Shown: in pieces, positions 15,695 through 24,171 of the stretch
Layout of the letters: each line of letters starts with the position of its first letter
Numbering within the stretch: the first letter of the stretch is position 1
Assembly: GCF_001723055.1 (NCBI RefSeq)
Contig: NZ_MDCR01000067.1
Location: forward strand, 1 to 39,657
DNA length: 39,657 nt
Reading direction: 5' to 3'
DNA from: Streptomyces niveus
GTDB lineage: Bacteria; Actinomycetota; Actinomycetes; Streptomycetales; Streptomycetaceae
Made by a program: the position numbers and the translations under genes
The notes under the pieces: model-generated
What the model saw: the letters and a program-made list of their open reading frames with translations, nothing else
Told to the model about the DNA's origin: nothing
The model's database searches: none

Positions 15695-17095
15695 ATGAGT
15701 ACGTACCGCGACTTCACCCACCGAGGCTCCGCGCGCGCCACCGTCCTGCGGACCGTCGGCACCCGTGAGCGCCGCTCGCACGCCTCCGCGCCGCGCGTGC
15801 CCACCGTCGGCATCGACATCGGCGGTACGAAGGTGATGGCCGGGGTCGTCGACCCGGACGGCAACATCCTGGAGAAGATCCGCACCGAGACGCCGGACAA
15901 GTCCAAGAGCCCGCGGGTCGTCGAGGACACCATCGTCGAGCTGGTGCTGGACCTCTCCGACCGCCACGACGTGCACGCCGTCGGCATCGGCGCCGCGGGC
16001 TGGGTGGACGCGGACCGCGCGAAGATCCTCTTCGCCCCGCACCTCGCCTGGCGCGACGAACCCCTCCGCGACTCGATCTCCTCCCGGCTGGCCGTCCCCG
16101 TGATGGTCGACAACGACGCGAACACCGCCGCCTGGGCGGAGTGGCGCTTCGGCGCCGGACGCGGCGAGGACCACCTCGTCATGATCACGCTCGGTACCGG
16201 TATCGGCGGCGCCATACTGGAGGACGGCCGGGTCAAGCGCGGCAAGTACGGCGTGGCGGGCGAGTTCGGCCATATGCAGGTCGTGCCCGCCGGACACCGC
16301 TGCCCCTGCGGCAACCGGGGCTGCTGGGAGCAGTACAGCTCCGGCAACGCGCTCGTCAGGGAGGCCAGGGAGCTGGCCGCGGCCGACTCCCCGGTGGCGT
16401 ACAACCTCATCGAACGCGTCAAGGGCCACATCCCCGACATCACCGGCCCCCTGATCACCGAGCTGGCCCGCGAGGGCGACGCCATGTGCGTCGAGCTGCT
16501 CCAGGAGATCGGCCAGTGGCTCGGCGTCGGCATCGCCAATCTGGCGGCGGCGCTCGACCCGTCCTGCTTCGTCATCGGCGGCGGCGTCAGCGCGGCGGAC
16601 GATCTGCTGATCGGCCCCGCCAGGGACGCCTTCCGCCGCCATCTCACCGGGCGCGGCTACCGGCCGGAGGCCCGTATCGCCAAGGCGCAGCTGGGCCCCG
16701 AGGCGGGCATGGTCGGCGCCGCCGACCTCTCCAGACTCGTCGCGCGCCGCTTCCGCCGGGCGAACCGGCGCAGGCTTGAGCGCTACGAGAAGTACGAGCT
16801 GTACGCGGAGGCGATCCGTACCGGCCGGATGCCGCAGGATCTGCGCGAGGAGCAGGAACTGCGCGAGGCCGAGGAGTCCCGCGCGGCGGCGCTGCGCGAA
16901 CGGCAGGAGTCCGCAGCGGCGGCGGAGTCCCGGCCCAAGCCGGAACCGGACCCGGAGCAGGAACCTTCGAGGGACCCGAAGCCCGAGACGCAAGCGCACG
17001 AAGCACCGGAAGGCACCGGCGCGCCGGAGCCGCCGACCGAACCCCGTACGGGCCCCAGCCGCGCCCCCCGCACCAGCCAGGAACCTCCCTCATGA
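15695..17095 (+). CDS. ROK-family sugar kinase (glucokinase-like) with long C-terminal tail
   Basis: A 466-residue protein. The ROK core spans about 36-350: nucleotide loop GIDIGGTK (39-46), catalytic Asp141 in VDNDAN, LGTGIGGA, E190/H193 in GEFGHM, and zinc cysteines C203, C205 and C210 in CPCGNRGCWEQY. No DNA-binding domain precedes it, so it is a kinase rather than a ROK repressor. ROK glucokinases are about 320 residues; this has about 34 extra at the N-terminus and about 115 extra at the C-terminus. That tail is first Arg-rich, then an Arg/Glu coiled-coil-like stretch, then Pro/Glu-rich and disordered. ATG 15695 follows GAGGGGG. It probably phosphorylates the sugar imported by the upstream transporter. 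Its stop overlaps the next start by 4 bp. Confidence 0.9.
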   Translation: MSTYRDFTHRGSARATVLRTVGTRERRSHASAPRVPTVGIDIGGTKVMAGVVDPDGNILEKIRTETPDKSKSPRVVEDTIVELVLDLSDRHDVHAVGIGAAGWVDADRAKILFAPHLAWRDEPLRDSISSRLAVPVMVDNDANTAAWAEWRFGAGRGEDHLVMITLGTGIGGAILEDGRVKRGKYGVAGEFGHMQVVPAGHRCPCGNRGCWEQYSSGNALVREARELAAADSPVAYNLIERVKGHIPDITGPLITELAREGDAMCVELLQEIGQWLGVGIANLAAALDPSCFVIGGGVSAADDLLIGPARDAFRRHLTGRGYRPEARIAKAQLGPEAGMVGAADLSRLVARRFRRANRRRLERYEKYELYAEAIRTGRMPQDLREEQELREAEESRAAALRERQESAAAAESRPKPEPDPEQEPSRDPKPETQAHEAPEGTGAPEPPTEPRTGPSRAPRTSQEPPS

Positions 17096-17667
17096 CCGTG
17101 CCCCACCAGTCGAAGTCCCCCGAGACGATGCAGAAGCCGCCGGAGAACCACCGTCACATGGTCCGCCGCCGGTGGCTGACGGCGATAGTGATCGTGCTGC
17201 TCATCGGCATCCCCGCCGGCTATCTGGTGATCTCGGCGGGCCAGAGCCGGCGCAGCGGTCTCGACAAGGAGCTGGAGTCCTCGGCGACCGGCCTCGTGGA
17301 CGCCGTACCGTCCCGGATGAAGCAGCGGGTCTTCGAGGTGCCGATCCCGGGGCGCGCCACCCACGTGCGCTACTACGAGACGAGCAACTGGAAGTCCAGC
17401 CGGCTGTATGTCCAGTTCAACGTGACGTCCGGCCGGCTCGACACCTTCCTGACCGAGCTGGGCACGCACCGCTCCGCGCTCAAGGAGGGCAACGTCACCA
17501 TCGCCCCCCGCGACTCGCGCACCGTGGGCTGGAACTTCATCCCCACCCGCGTCTGGTCGGGCACCACCCACAAACAGAAGGACCCCCGGCCCACCCAGGA
17601 CATCACCGTCGACCTGAGCGACCCGGCGATGCCCCGCGTGTACGTCGTCTCCACGACCACCCCGTGA
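17092..17667 (+). CDS. Membrane-anchored protein of unknown function
   Basis: A 191-residue protein I do not recognise. A hydrophilic N-terminus (1-27) ends in basic MVRRRW, followed by one membrane helix (about 28-48, AIVIVLLIGIPAGYLVISA). The remaining 140 residues would be extracytoplasmic. They contain RVFEVPIPGRATHVRYYETSN, LYVQFNVTSGRLDTFL and a final DLSDPAMPRVYVVS strand, suggesting a small beta-rich domain. ATG 17092 overlaps the ROK kinase stop (ATGA), so the two are made together. A 15-bp-stem terminator follows. Its place as last gene in the sugar operon hints at an envelope role linked to uptake, but that is inference. Confidence 0.8.
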   Translation: MTVPHQSKSPETMQKPPENHRHMVRRRWLTAIVIVLLIGIPAGYLVISAGQSRRSGLDKELESSATGLVDAVPSRMKQRVFEVPIPGRATHVRYYETSNWKSSRLYVQFNVTSGRLDTFLTELGTHRSALKEGNVTIAPRDSRTVGWNFIPTRVWSGTTHKQKDPRPTQDITVDLSDPAMPRVYVVSTTTP

Positions 17668-17720
17668 GACACGGCGGGCGGCAGGCTCCCCGCCGCCCCG
17701 CCTCCTGAGATCCGCCTCGT

Positions 17721-17755
17721 GGCCCGCCCCCGACCTGTCCGGTCGGGGGCGGGCC
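17721..17755 (+). terminator. Strong intrinsic terminator of the sugar operon
   Basis: A perfect 15-bp stem (17721-17735 with 17741-17755) closes a 5-nt TGTCC loop, followed by TGTTCG. It lies 53 bp past the last gene of the operon and isolates it from the sigma-factor gene. Confidence 0.85.
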
Positions 17756-17788
17756 TGTTCGTGAGGTGGATCACATCGCCGTGCCGAG

Positions 17789-17815
17789 TGTCACACTCCC
17801 GCCGCCCGGATCGCT
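17789..17815 (+). promoter_or_regulatory. Putative ECF41-type autoregulatory promoter
   Basis: TGTCACA (17789-17795) is followed after 16 bp by CGCT (17812-17815), close to the TGTCACA-N16-CGTC pattern I recall for ECF41 sigma factors. It lies 34 bp upstream of the sigma gene. The -10 part is imperfect. Confidence 0.5.
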
Positions 17816-17849
17816 CTCAGGTCCGAACGCATCCGCGACGGGAGGCACC

Positions 17850-18851
17850 ATGACGCACCACCCTCCACCAGACCCACGGCCGCCCGCCGTGTCCGACGAC
17901 AGCCCGCAGACGTCGGAGTCGGCGTCCGATCCGGTGGCGGCGCGCCGACTGCCCACGGCGACCGAGGTGTTCCACGACCACCGCGAGCTGCTGTTCTCCC
18001 TCGTCTACAACATGCTCGGCGGCATCGCCGACACCGAGGACGTGCTCCAGGAGACCTGGCTGTCCTGGTCGACCCGGTACCAGGCGCCGCACGCGCCGTC
18101 CATCGAAAGCCCGCGCGCCTATCTCGTACGGATCGCGGTGAACCGGGCCCTCGCCCACCAGGCCGCCGTCACCCGCCGCCGCGAGACCTATCCGGGGCCC
18201 TGGCTGCCCGAACCGCTGGTCGGCTCCGCCCCCGGCGCCCTGGTCGAGGACGATGTCGCCGATGTGGCGCTGCGCGGCGAGTCGGTGTCCATGGCGCTGA
18301 TGGTGATCCTGCAGACCCTCACGCCGCTGGAGCGCGGCGTGTTCGTCCTGCACGAGGTGTTCGGCTACCCCCACACGGAGATCGCCCGGATCTTCGACCG
18401 CACCCCCGCCGCGATCCGCCAACTCGCCCACCGTGCCCGCGAACACGTCCACGCCAGACGCCCCCGCTTCCAGCCGGCCGCGCACGTACGGCAGCAGGTG
18501 ACCGAGCGGTTCATGGCCGCCGCGCTCGGCGGTGACCTCGACGCCCTCCTGGAGATCCTGGCGCCCGAGGTGGTCATGTGCACCGACGGCGGGGGCAAGG
18601 CCCGGGGATCCACCGGCCGACACCCTGTCCGCGGCCGGGACTCGGTGGCCCGTCTGATCACCGCCATCGCCCCCACCTCCGGCGCGGGCCTCGACGTCGC
18701 CTTCCGCAGCGTCAACGGCGACCCGGCGGTACTGCTGCTGGCCGGCGACGCCCCGTACGCCGTCCTCGTCCTCGACCTCACCCCCGACGGCGACCGGGTG
18801 CGCGGGATCTACGCCGTCGCCAACCCCGACAAGCTCGCCCACGTCGACTGA
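17850..18851 (+). CDS. ECF41-type RNA polymerase sigma factor with SnoaL-like C-terminal domain
   Basis: A 333-residue sigma factor. Region 2 (about 40-105) has LFSLVYNMLGGIADTEDVLQETWL; region 4 (about 150-205) has LTPLERGVFVLHEVFGYPHTEIARIF. The rest is a SnoaL-like domain. All three hallmarks of the ECF41 group are present: WLPEP in the linker (118-122), DGGGK (246-250) and NPDKL at the end (325-329). In this group the C-terminal domain replaces an anti-sigma factor and tunes activity. ATG 17850 follows GGAGG at 17841-17845. A candidate self-promoter lies upstream. ECF41 genes usually neighbour a carboxymuconolactone-decarboxylase-like, oxidoreductase or epimerase gene; here the next gene, 17 bp on, is an MMPL exporter. 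Confidence 0.93.
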   Translation: MTHHPPPDPRPPAVSDDSPQTSESASDPVAARRLPTATEVFHDHRELLFSLVYNMLGGIADTEDVLQETWLSWSTRYQAPHAPSIESPRAYLVRIAVNRALAHQAAVTRRRETYPGPWLPEPLVGSAPGALVEDDVADVALRGESVSMALMVILQTLTPLERGVFVLHEVFGYPHTEIARIFDRTPAAIRQLAHRAREHVHARRPRFQPAAHVRQQVTERFMAAALGGDLDALLEILAPEVVMCTDGGGKARGSTGRHPVRGRDSVARLITAIAPTSGAGLDVAFRSVNGDPAVLLLAGDAPYAVLVLDLTPDGDRVRGIYAVANPDKLAHVD

Positions 18852-18868
18852 CGGACAAGGAATCCGAC

Positions 18869-20980
18869 ATGCTGCGAAAACTGGCCACGCTCCCGAGTGG
18901 CAGACGGGGGAAGTGGATCGTCCTCGCCCTCTGGGTGGTCCTGCTCGTCCCGTCACTGCTGCTGGCCGGCAAGCTCGGTGACGTACAGGAGAACGACAAC
19001 TCGGCCTGGCTGCCCGGCGACGCGGAGTCGACCGCCGTCGTGGAACGGGCCGAGAGGTTCATGCCCACCGACACTGTGCCGGCGCTCGTCGTCTACGACC
19101 GGCCCGGCGGTGTCACCGATGCCGACCTGGCCAAGGCACGGGCCGACGCCGAAGCCTTCCAGGGCGTCGAGAAGGTCACCGGGCAGCCGCGCGGACCGGT
19201 CAGGTCCGACGACGGCGAGGCCATCCAGACGGTCGTCCAGATCCAGAAGGACCGAAGCGGCTGGGACGGGATCAGCGAGGTCGTCGACGAGATGGCCGAG
19301 TTCGGCGAGGCCGACGCGAACGGACTCGGCTTCCACGTCACAGGACCGGCCGGCTACGCGGCCGACTCGATCAAGGCGTTCGGCGGCGGTGGCGGACTGA
19401 CGGCGATCACGGCGGCCGTCGTGGTGCTGATCCTGCTGCTCACCTACCGCAGCCCCGTACTGCCCCTGCTGCCGCTGATGACCGCCGGCGTCGCCCTGAT
19501 GGCGTCGGAGGCGGTGATCTATCTCCTGGCGAAGAACGCCGGACTCGTCGTCAACGCCCAGACGAGCTTCATCCTCACCGTGCTGGTGTTCGGCGCCGCC
19601 ACCGACTACGCGCTGCTGCTCACCTCCCGCTACCGGGAGGAGCTACGGCGCCACGAGGACCGGCACGAGGCGATGGCCGAGGCCCTGCACCGCTCCGCTC
19701 CCGCGATCATCGCCAGCGCCGCGACCGTCGCGGTCAGCCTGATGCTGCTGATGCTCGCCACCCTCAACTCGACCCAGGGGCTCGGGCCGGCCTGCGCCGT
19801 CGGCATCCTCGTCGGACTGCTCGCCATGGTCACCCTCATGCCGGCGCTGCTGGTCATCTGCGGTCGCTGGATCTTCTGGCCGGTGCGACCGGCGTACGGT
19901 TCCACCGGGCCGGCCAAGGACGGCATCTGGACCCGGGTCGGCACGGCGGTGTCCGCCCGGCCCCGCGTCGTATGGATCGGCACCGCGCTCGCGCTGTGCG
20001 TCATGGCGATCGGCGCGTTCGGCCTCAAGGCCGACGGGCTGTCCAACAAGGACCAGTTCACCGGCAAGCCGCAGATGGCGGTCGGCGAGGAGATCAAGAA
20101 CCGGCATTTCCCGGCCGGTTCGGGCGACCCCGTCCTCGTCGTGACCAAGGCCGGCGCGGCCGGGCAGGTGAGCGCCGCGCTGTCCGGTGTCCCGGGAATC
20201 ACCGCCGTCGCGCCGCCGGTGGTCAAGGGTGACGAGGCCATGATCCTGGGGGAGTTGGCGGACTCTCCCACCGGCACGACCGCCATGGCCACCGTCGAGA
20301 AGGCCCGAACCGAGGTCCATGGGATCGACGGCGCCGACGCCCAGGTCGGCGGCAACACGGCGATCATGCTCGACACCCGCGAAGCAGCCGCCCACGACTC
20401 CAAGTTGATCATTCCGATCGTGCTGGTCGTGGTGTTCCTGATCCTCGCCCTGCTGCTGCGGGCGATCGTCGCGCCGCTGCTCCTCATGGCGACGGTGGTG
20501 CTGTCGTTCGCGGCGGCCATGGGCGTGAGCGCGCTGGTGTTCGAGCATGTCTTCGGCTTCGCCGGGACGGACGCCAACTTCCCGCTGCTGGCCTTCGTGT
20601 TCCTGGTCGCCCTGGGCATCGACTACAACATCTTCCTGGTCACCCGGGTACGCGAGGTGGCACTGCTGGAGGGCACCCGGCGCGGCGCGCTGACCGGTCT
20701 GTCCACCACCGGGGGTGTGATCACCTCGGCGGGTCTGGTGCTGGCCGGCACCTTCGCCGCCATGGCCTCGCTGCCACTGGTGTTCGCGGCCGAGCTGGGC
20801 TTCGCGGTGGCGTTCGGCGTACTGCTGGACACCATGGTCGTACGCTCGGTCCTGGTCACCGCGCTGACGCTGGACGCGGACCGCTGGATGTGGTGGCCGA
20901 GCACGCTGTTCGGGCGTCGGCCCACCGACCGGCCACCGAGCGAGGACAGGCCCGACCTCGAACCCGCGCTGCGGGGGTAG
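18869..20980 (+). CDS. MMPL-family RND transporter
   Basis: A 703-residue polytopic exporter. Architecture is one N-terminal membrane helix (WIVLALWVVLLVPSLLLAG), an extracytoplasmic loop (about 35-165), five helices including the FGAATDYALLLTSRYREELRR motif, a second helix and loop (about 370-520), and a second five-helix block with FLVALGIDYNIFLVTRVREVA. The paired DYALLL and DYNIFL motifs carry the Asp/Tyr pairs thought to relay protons. Length and two-fold layout match Streptomyces MMPL proteins, shorter than mycobacterial MmpL3. ATG 18869 is 17 bp after the ECF41 stop, with AAGGA upstream, so the two are co-transcribed. Likely cargo is a lipid or hydrophobic compound; this is family inference. 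Confidence 0.92.
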   Translation: MLRKLATLPSGRRGKWIVLALWVVLLVPSLLLAGKLGDVQENDNSAWLPGDAESTAVVERAERFMPTDTVPALVVYDRPGGVTDADLAKARADAEAFQGVEKVTGQPRGPVRSDDGEAIQTVVQIQKDRSGWDGISEVVDEMAEFGEADANGLGFHVTGPAGYAADSIKAFGGGGGLTAITAAVVVLILLLTYRSPVLPLLPLMTAGVALMASEAVIYLLAKNAGLVVNAQTSFILTVLVFGAATDYALLLTSRYREELRRHEDRHEAMAEALHRSAPAIIASAATVAVSLMLLMLATLNSTQGLGPACAVGILVGLLAMVTLMPALLVICGRWIFWPVRPAYGSTGPAKDGIWTRVGTAVSARPRVVWIGTALALCVMAIGAFGLKADGLSNKDQFTGKPQMAVGEEIKNRHFPAGSGDPVLVVTKAGAAGQVSAALSGVPGITAVAPPVVKGDEAMILGELADSPTGTTAMATVEKARTEVHGIDGADAQVGGNTAIMLDTREAAAHDSKLIIPIVLVVVFLILALLLRAIVAPLLLMATVVLSFAAAMGVSALVFEHVFGFAGTDANFPLLAFVFLVALGIDYNIFLVTRVREVALLEGTRRGALTGLSTTGGVITSAGLVLAGTFAAMASLPLVFAAELGFAVAFGVLLDTMVVRSVLVTALTLDADRWMWWPSTLFGRRPTDRPPSEDRPDLEPALRG

Positions 20981-21018
20981 GCGTCGGACCTGTCGACGAC
21001 CCGGCAGCGGCGGGGTGT

Positions 21019-22407
21019 TCAGGCGGCGGCGTTCAGTACGTATTCGCGTGAGGCGTGCACCTCGCCACGCAGGGCGGTCAGGTCGACGTCGAGCACCTCC
21101 CCGTTCCACTTGCGGGGCTCGCCGTTGATGAGGACGGCGCTGATGTTGCGGGCGTCGCAGCCCAGGACGAGAGTGCCGATCGGGTCGTTGAGGGGCATGT
21201 TGTTGAGGTCCTCGGCCCGGACGGCCAGCAGGTCGGCCTTCTTGCCGGGGGTGAGGGAGCCGGTGACGCGCGCGAGACCGTTGGTGCGGGCGCCCTGGAG
21301 GGTGGCGAAGTCCAGGACGTCGCGGGTGGTGATGCGGGAGGGCCGTTGGCCGGTGCCGTAGGCGGCGTTGACCGCCCGCATCCGCTGGAGGGCGTGCAGG
21401 GTTCGCATCTGCGTGAACATGTCGCTGGCCAGGGCGACTTCGACGTCGATGCTCAGTCCTGGACGGATACCGACGGACAGGGCCTCGTCGACGGCGGGGA
21501 TCGCGGTCTCCAGGCCGATCTGGGCGTCGGAGGTGGGGGCGAGGGCGACGGTGGTGCCGGTGTCGCCCATCGCCTTCCACGCCTCGGGCGTCAGTCCGGT
21601 GGAGTGGATGAGGGTGACGTCGGGGCCGAGGATTCCCTGCCCGGCCCACCGCATGACCGCCTCGGACGAGGACTGTCCGAAGACGGCGTCCACGCTCACT
21701 CCCACGCCCAACTCCGCGGCACGTCGGGCGAGTTCGGGGCCGTACGCGAGTGCCGGACCGGCGATCTCGCCGGTCGCCAGGGCCGCCACGCGCAGGGTCA
21801 GCAGTTGTTCGTCGCTGCTGAAGTACCGGTCCCTGATACGGGCCAGATCGCCGGGCCAGTGCCGGTCCCAGGCCCCGAAGTGCGGCCCCATGGAGGCGTG
21901 GACGCCCCGGATGCCGGTGTCGAGAAGGGCCTCGACGGCGGCGTCGGAGTGCTCGCGGGTGCGGGAGTTGTGGGAGAAGTCGAGCATGGTCGTGATTCCG
22001 CTGTCGATCGCGGTGAGGGCGGCCAGCCGCGTACCGACGTACATGTCCTCGGGCCGGTAGACGGTCGCGTAGCCGGCGAGGGTGGTGGTGACGTAGCCGC
22101 CGAGGTCGTCCACGTCCGGCATGACGCGGCGCAGTTGCGCCTCCCAGGCGTGCCGGTGGGTGTCGACGAAGCCGGGGGTGAGGAGCATGCCGGTGGCGTC
22201 GACCACCAGGGCGTCGCCCGCCGCGAGGCCGCGGCCGACGGCGGTGATCGTGTCGCCCTCGATCAGGACGTCGCCGTTGTCGATGATGCCGAGACCGGGG
22301 TCCATGGTGACGACGGTCCCGCCGGTGAACAGGACGCGGCGCCGGTCGGCGGGCAGGCGGCGGAGTTTTTCGAGCGTGGCGACGCTGTCGGTGTTGTCGG
22401 CGTTCAT
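21019..22407 (-). CDS. Amidohydrolase (cytosine deaminase/TrzA-AtzB-like)
   Basis: A 462-residue metal-dependent hydrolase. The N-terminal beta-sandwich strands (RVLFTGGTVVTMDPGLG) lead to the metal pair H84/H86 in FVDTHRHAWE. Barrel segments follow, with further candidate ligands in VHASMGPHFG, VTLIHSTGLTPEAW and LSIDVEVALASD. The C-terminal sandwich returns with GSLTPGKKADLLAVRAED and NISAVLINGEPRKW. Length and order fit the ATZ/TRZ-type deaminases and dechlorinases, whose substrates are N-heterocycles. ATG 22407 has GAAGGAAG about 8 nt upstream. It is the last gene of a four-gene leftward operon. Its closest relative in the window is the truncated composite domain of the gene just upstream. 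Substrate unknown. Confidence 0.88.
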   Translation of the reverse strand: MNADNTDSVATLEKLRRLPADRRRVLFTGGTVVTMDPGLGIIDNGDVLIEGDTITAVGRGLAAGDALVVDATGMLLTPGFVDTHRHAWEAQLRRVMPDVDDLGGYVTTTLAGYATVYRPEDMYVGTRLAALTAIDSGITTMLDFSHNSRTREHSDAAVEALLDTGIRGVHASMGPHFGAWDRHWPGDLARIRDRYFSSDEQLLTLRVAALATGEIAGPALAYGPELARRAAELGVGVSVDAVFGQSSSEAVMRWAGQGILGPDVTLIHSTGLTPEAWKAMGDTGTTVALAPTSDAQIGLETAIPAVDEALSVGIRPGLSIDVEVALASDMFTQMRTLHALQRMRAVNAAYGTGQRPSRITTRDVLDFATLQGARTNGLARVTGSLTPGKKADLLAVRAEDLNNMPLNDPIGTLVLGCDARNISAVLINGEPRKWNGEVLDVDLTALRGEVHASREYVLNAAA

Positions 22408-22453
22408 GAGAGATCTTCCTTCTGGGCGGCGGACGGCGGGAGAGTCACAGGGG

Positions 22454-23209
22454 TCAGCCGGGCTTCATGACGTAGCCCGCGTGGTGCAGTTCCTCGCCCC
22501 GGAACTCTCCGAACGCCCAGAACCCGAGGTCGTCCAGGTAGTCGATGCGGTCGCCGTCGATCCAGTACCGGCCCTGATAGGCGTGCGGCCGGCCGCCCCG
22601 GGTCTCGTCGTAGCGGCCGTCGGCGGTGAGTTCCTGGTGCAGGAAGCCGTTGGTGTCGATCCAGACACCGACCCGCGGGCTGCCGGCCATGTCCTGGGCG
22701 TCGGGGACTCCCGCGCCGGGCGGGGTGGGGCGGCCGGGAACGGCGGCCCCGGCCCAGACGACGGGCTCGCCCGCCGCGACCAGGGCGCGGACCTGGTCCG
22801 GGCGGGACAGCAGCGTGGTGTGCGCGCCCATGATGTCGGGGGCGAGTTCGTCGGGCACGACGAGGAGGTCGCCCGCGTTCCCCGGCGTCAGCGTCGCGAC
22901 GTACTCGCACCGCCGCCCCCGCCCGCCGGCCAGGGCGACGCTGTCCACGACGGCCGGTACGACGGTCGTCCCGGTGCAGTCGACGACGATGGCGTTGTCG
23001 TCCTCCGCCGCGGTGACGATCCCGGGCCCGACACCGACGACCACGGCGCCCACCAGCAGGACGTCGGCGCCTTCCATGGTGCCGATCAGCGGATCCGCCG
23101 TCAGAACCCGGGCGTTGGTGAACAGAACGGGACGCCCCGCTCCGTTCGCGAGGATCTCGCCGAAGGCTTCGCTGTTCCAGTTCGTGCCGCTCGTACGGGT
23201 GTTGGTCAT
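22454..23209 (-). CDS. Barrel-less amidohydrolase composite domain fused to Atu4866-like domain
   Basis: A 251-residue protein. Residues 26-155 look like an amidohydrolase with its entire catalytic barrel removed: RPVLFTNARVLTADPLIG through VVDCTGTTVVPAVVDS match the N-terminal sandwich of the next gene. The text then jumps to ATLTPGNAGDLLVVPDE and PVVWAG, matching its C-terminal sandwich. The HxH metal motif is absent (VVDSVALAGG). After a Pro/Gly linker, residues 178-249 (VGVWIDTNGFLHQELTADG to GFWAFGEFRGEELHHAGYV) resemble the small Atu4866 family, which I recall as a streptavidin-like beta barrel. ATG 23209 follows AGGAG. No enzymatic residues are evident, so a binding or sensing role is likelier than catalysis. 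Confidence 0.82.
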   Translation of the reverse strand: MTNTRTSGTNWNSEAFGEILANGAGRPVLFTNARVLTADPLIGTMEGADVLLVGAVVVGVGPGIVTAAEDDNAIVVDCTGTTVVPAVVDSVALAGGRGRRCEYVATLTPGNAGDLLVVPDELAPDIMGAHTTLLSRPDQVRALVAAGEPVVWAGAAVPGRPTPPGAGVPDAQDMAGSPRVGVWIDTNGFLHQELTADGRYDETRGGRPHAYQGRYWIDGDRIDYLDDLGFWAFGEFRGEELHHAGYVMKPG

Positions 23210-23354
23210 GACGTACTCCTGAGGTCGGTGCTCGATGGGGGCCGGCGCCCGGCTGGGCGGGGGCCGGCGGCGGTCGTCTCGGCGCGGTTCGCGGACATGT
23301 CACGGCGGGGGAGGAGCGGCGCGCCGGGCTGCTCCTCCCCGCCGGGGACGAACG

Positions 23355-24134
23355 TCAGACGACCTGCGCGGTGGGCAGGACGGTGATCTCGGTGAGGTTG
23401 ACGTGACGCGGCACGGCGGCCATGAAGGCGACGGTCTCGGCGATGTCGGCGCCCTGGAGAACGTCGATGTCGTGGATGAGGTCGGCCATCAGCCGGGAGG
23501 CGTCGGGATCGGTGACGTGGTCGGGGAGTTCGGTGTCGACCATGCCGGGTTCGATCGTGGCGACGCGGACCATCTTGGGACCGAGCTCGACGCGCAGCAG
23601 ACGCGTGAGGTGGCTGATGTAGGCCTTGGTGCCGGAGTAGACGGAGAACTTGGCCAGGATGCGGGTGGCCGCGATGGACGAGGTGTTGATCAGGTCGGCG
23701 GGCCTGCCCCGGGCGGCCGATTCCGTCAGTTGGGGCAGGAACGCGGCGATGATGTTCATCAGGCCGGTGATGTTCAGGTCGATCTGGCGCTGCCACTCGT
23801 CGACCTTGAGTTCCTCGATGCCGGAGATGAGCTGGACACCGGCGTTGTTGAAGACGAGGTCCGCCGTGCCGAAGCGGGCGGCGACCTGCTGGGCGGCGCT
23901 CCGGACGGCCTCCCGGTCGGTGACGTCGACGGCCAGGGCCAGCGCGGTGCCGCCGGCGGCCTCGATGTTCTTGACCACGTCGTCGAGGCGGTCTTGGCGT
24001 CGGGCCAGTACGACCACGGTCGCACCGAGTTCGGCCAGACGCTCGGCGGTGACGGCGCCCATGCCGCTGGAGGCGCCGGAGACGACAGCGACACGGCCGG
24101 CGAGGGGGGTACCGGTGAGGAGAGCAGTGGACAT
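23355..24134 (-). CDS. SDR family oxidoreductase
   Basis: A 259-residue classical short-chain dehydrogenase. Cofactor loop SGASSGMGAVTAERL, DVTDREAV, NNAGVQL, and catalytic YSGTK (SVYSGTKAYISHL) are all present, with PGMVDTELPDHV after the active site. The ARR motif after strand 2 (VVVLARRQDRLD) suggests NADP(H). The C-terminal part (AETVAFMAAVPRHVNLTEITVLPT) is that of YdfG/serine-dehydrogenase-like SDRs. ATG 24134 lies 37 bp after the stop of the preceding SDR, in the same leftward operon. Substrate unknown; the partner amidohydrolase and Atu4866 fusion suggest one small-molecule pathway. Confidence 0.9.
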   Translation of the reverse strand: MSTALLTGTPLAGRVAVVSGASSGMGAVTAERLAELGATVVVLARRQDRLDDVVKNIEAAGGTALALAVDVTDREAVRSAAQQVAARFGTADLVFNNAGVQLISGIEELKVDEWQRQIDLNITGLMNIIAAFLPQLTESAARGRPADLINTSSIAATRILAKFSVYSGTKAYISHLTRLLRVELGPKMVRVATIEPGMVDTELPDHVTDPDASRLMADLIHDIDVLQGADIAETVAFMAAVPRHVNLTEITVLPTAQVV

Positions 24135-24171
24135 GACGAACCTCAATCTCTGGGTGGGAAGGCGGCGGGGG

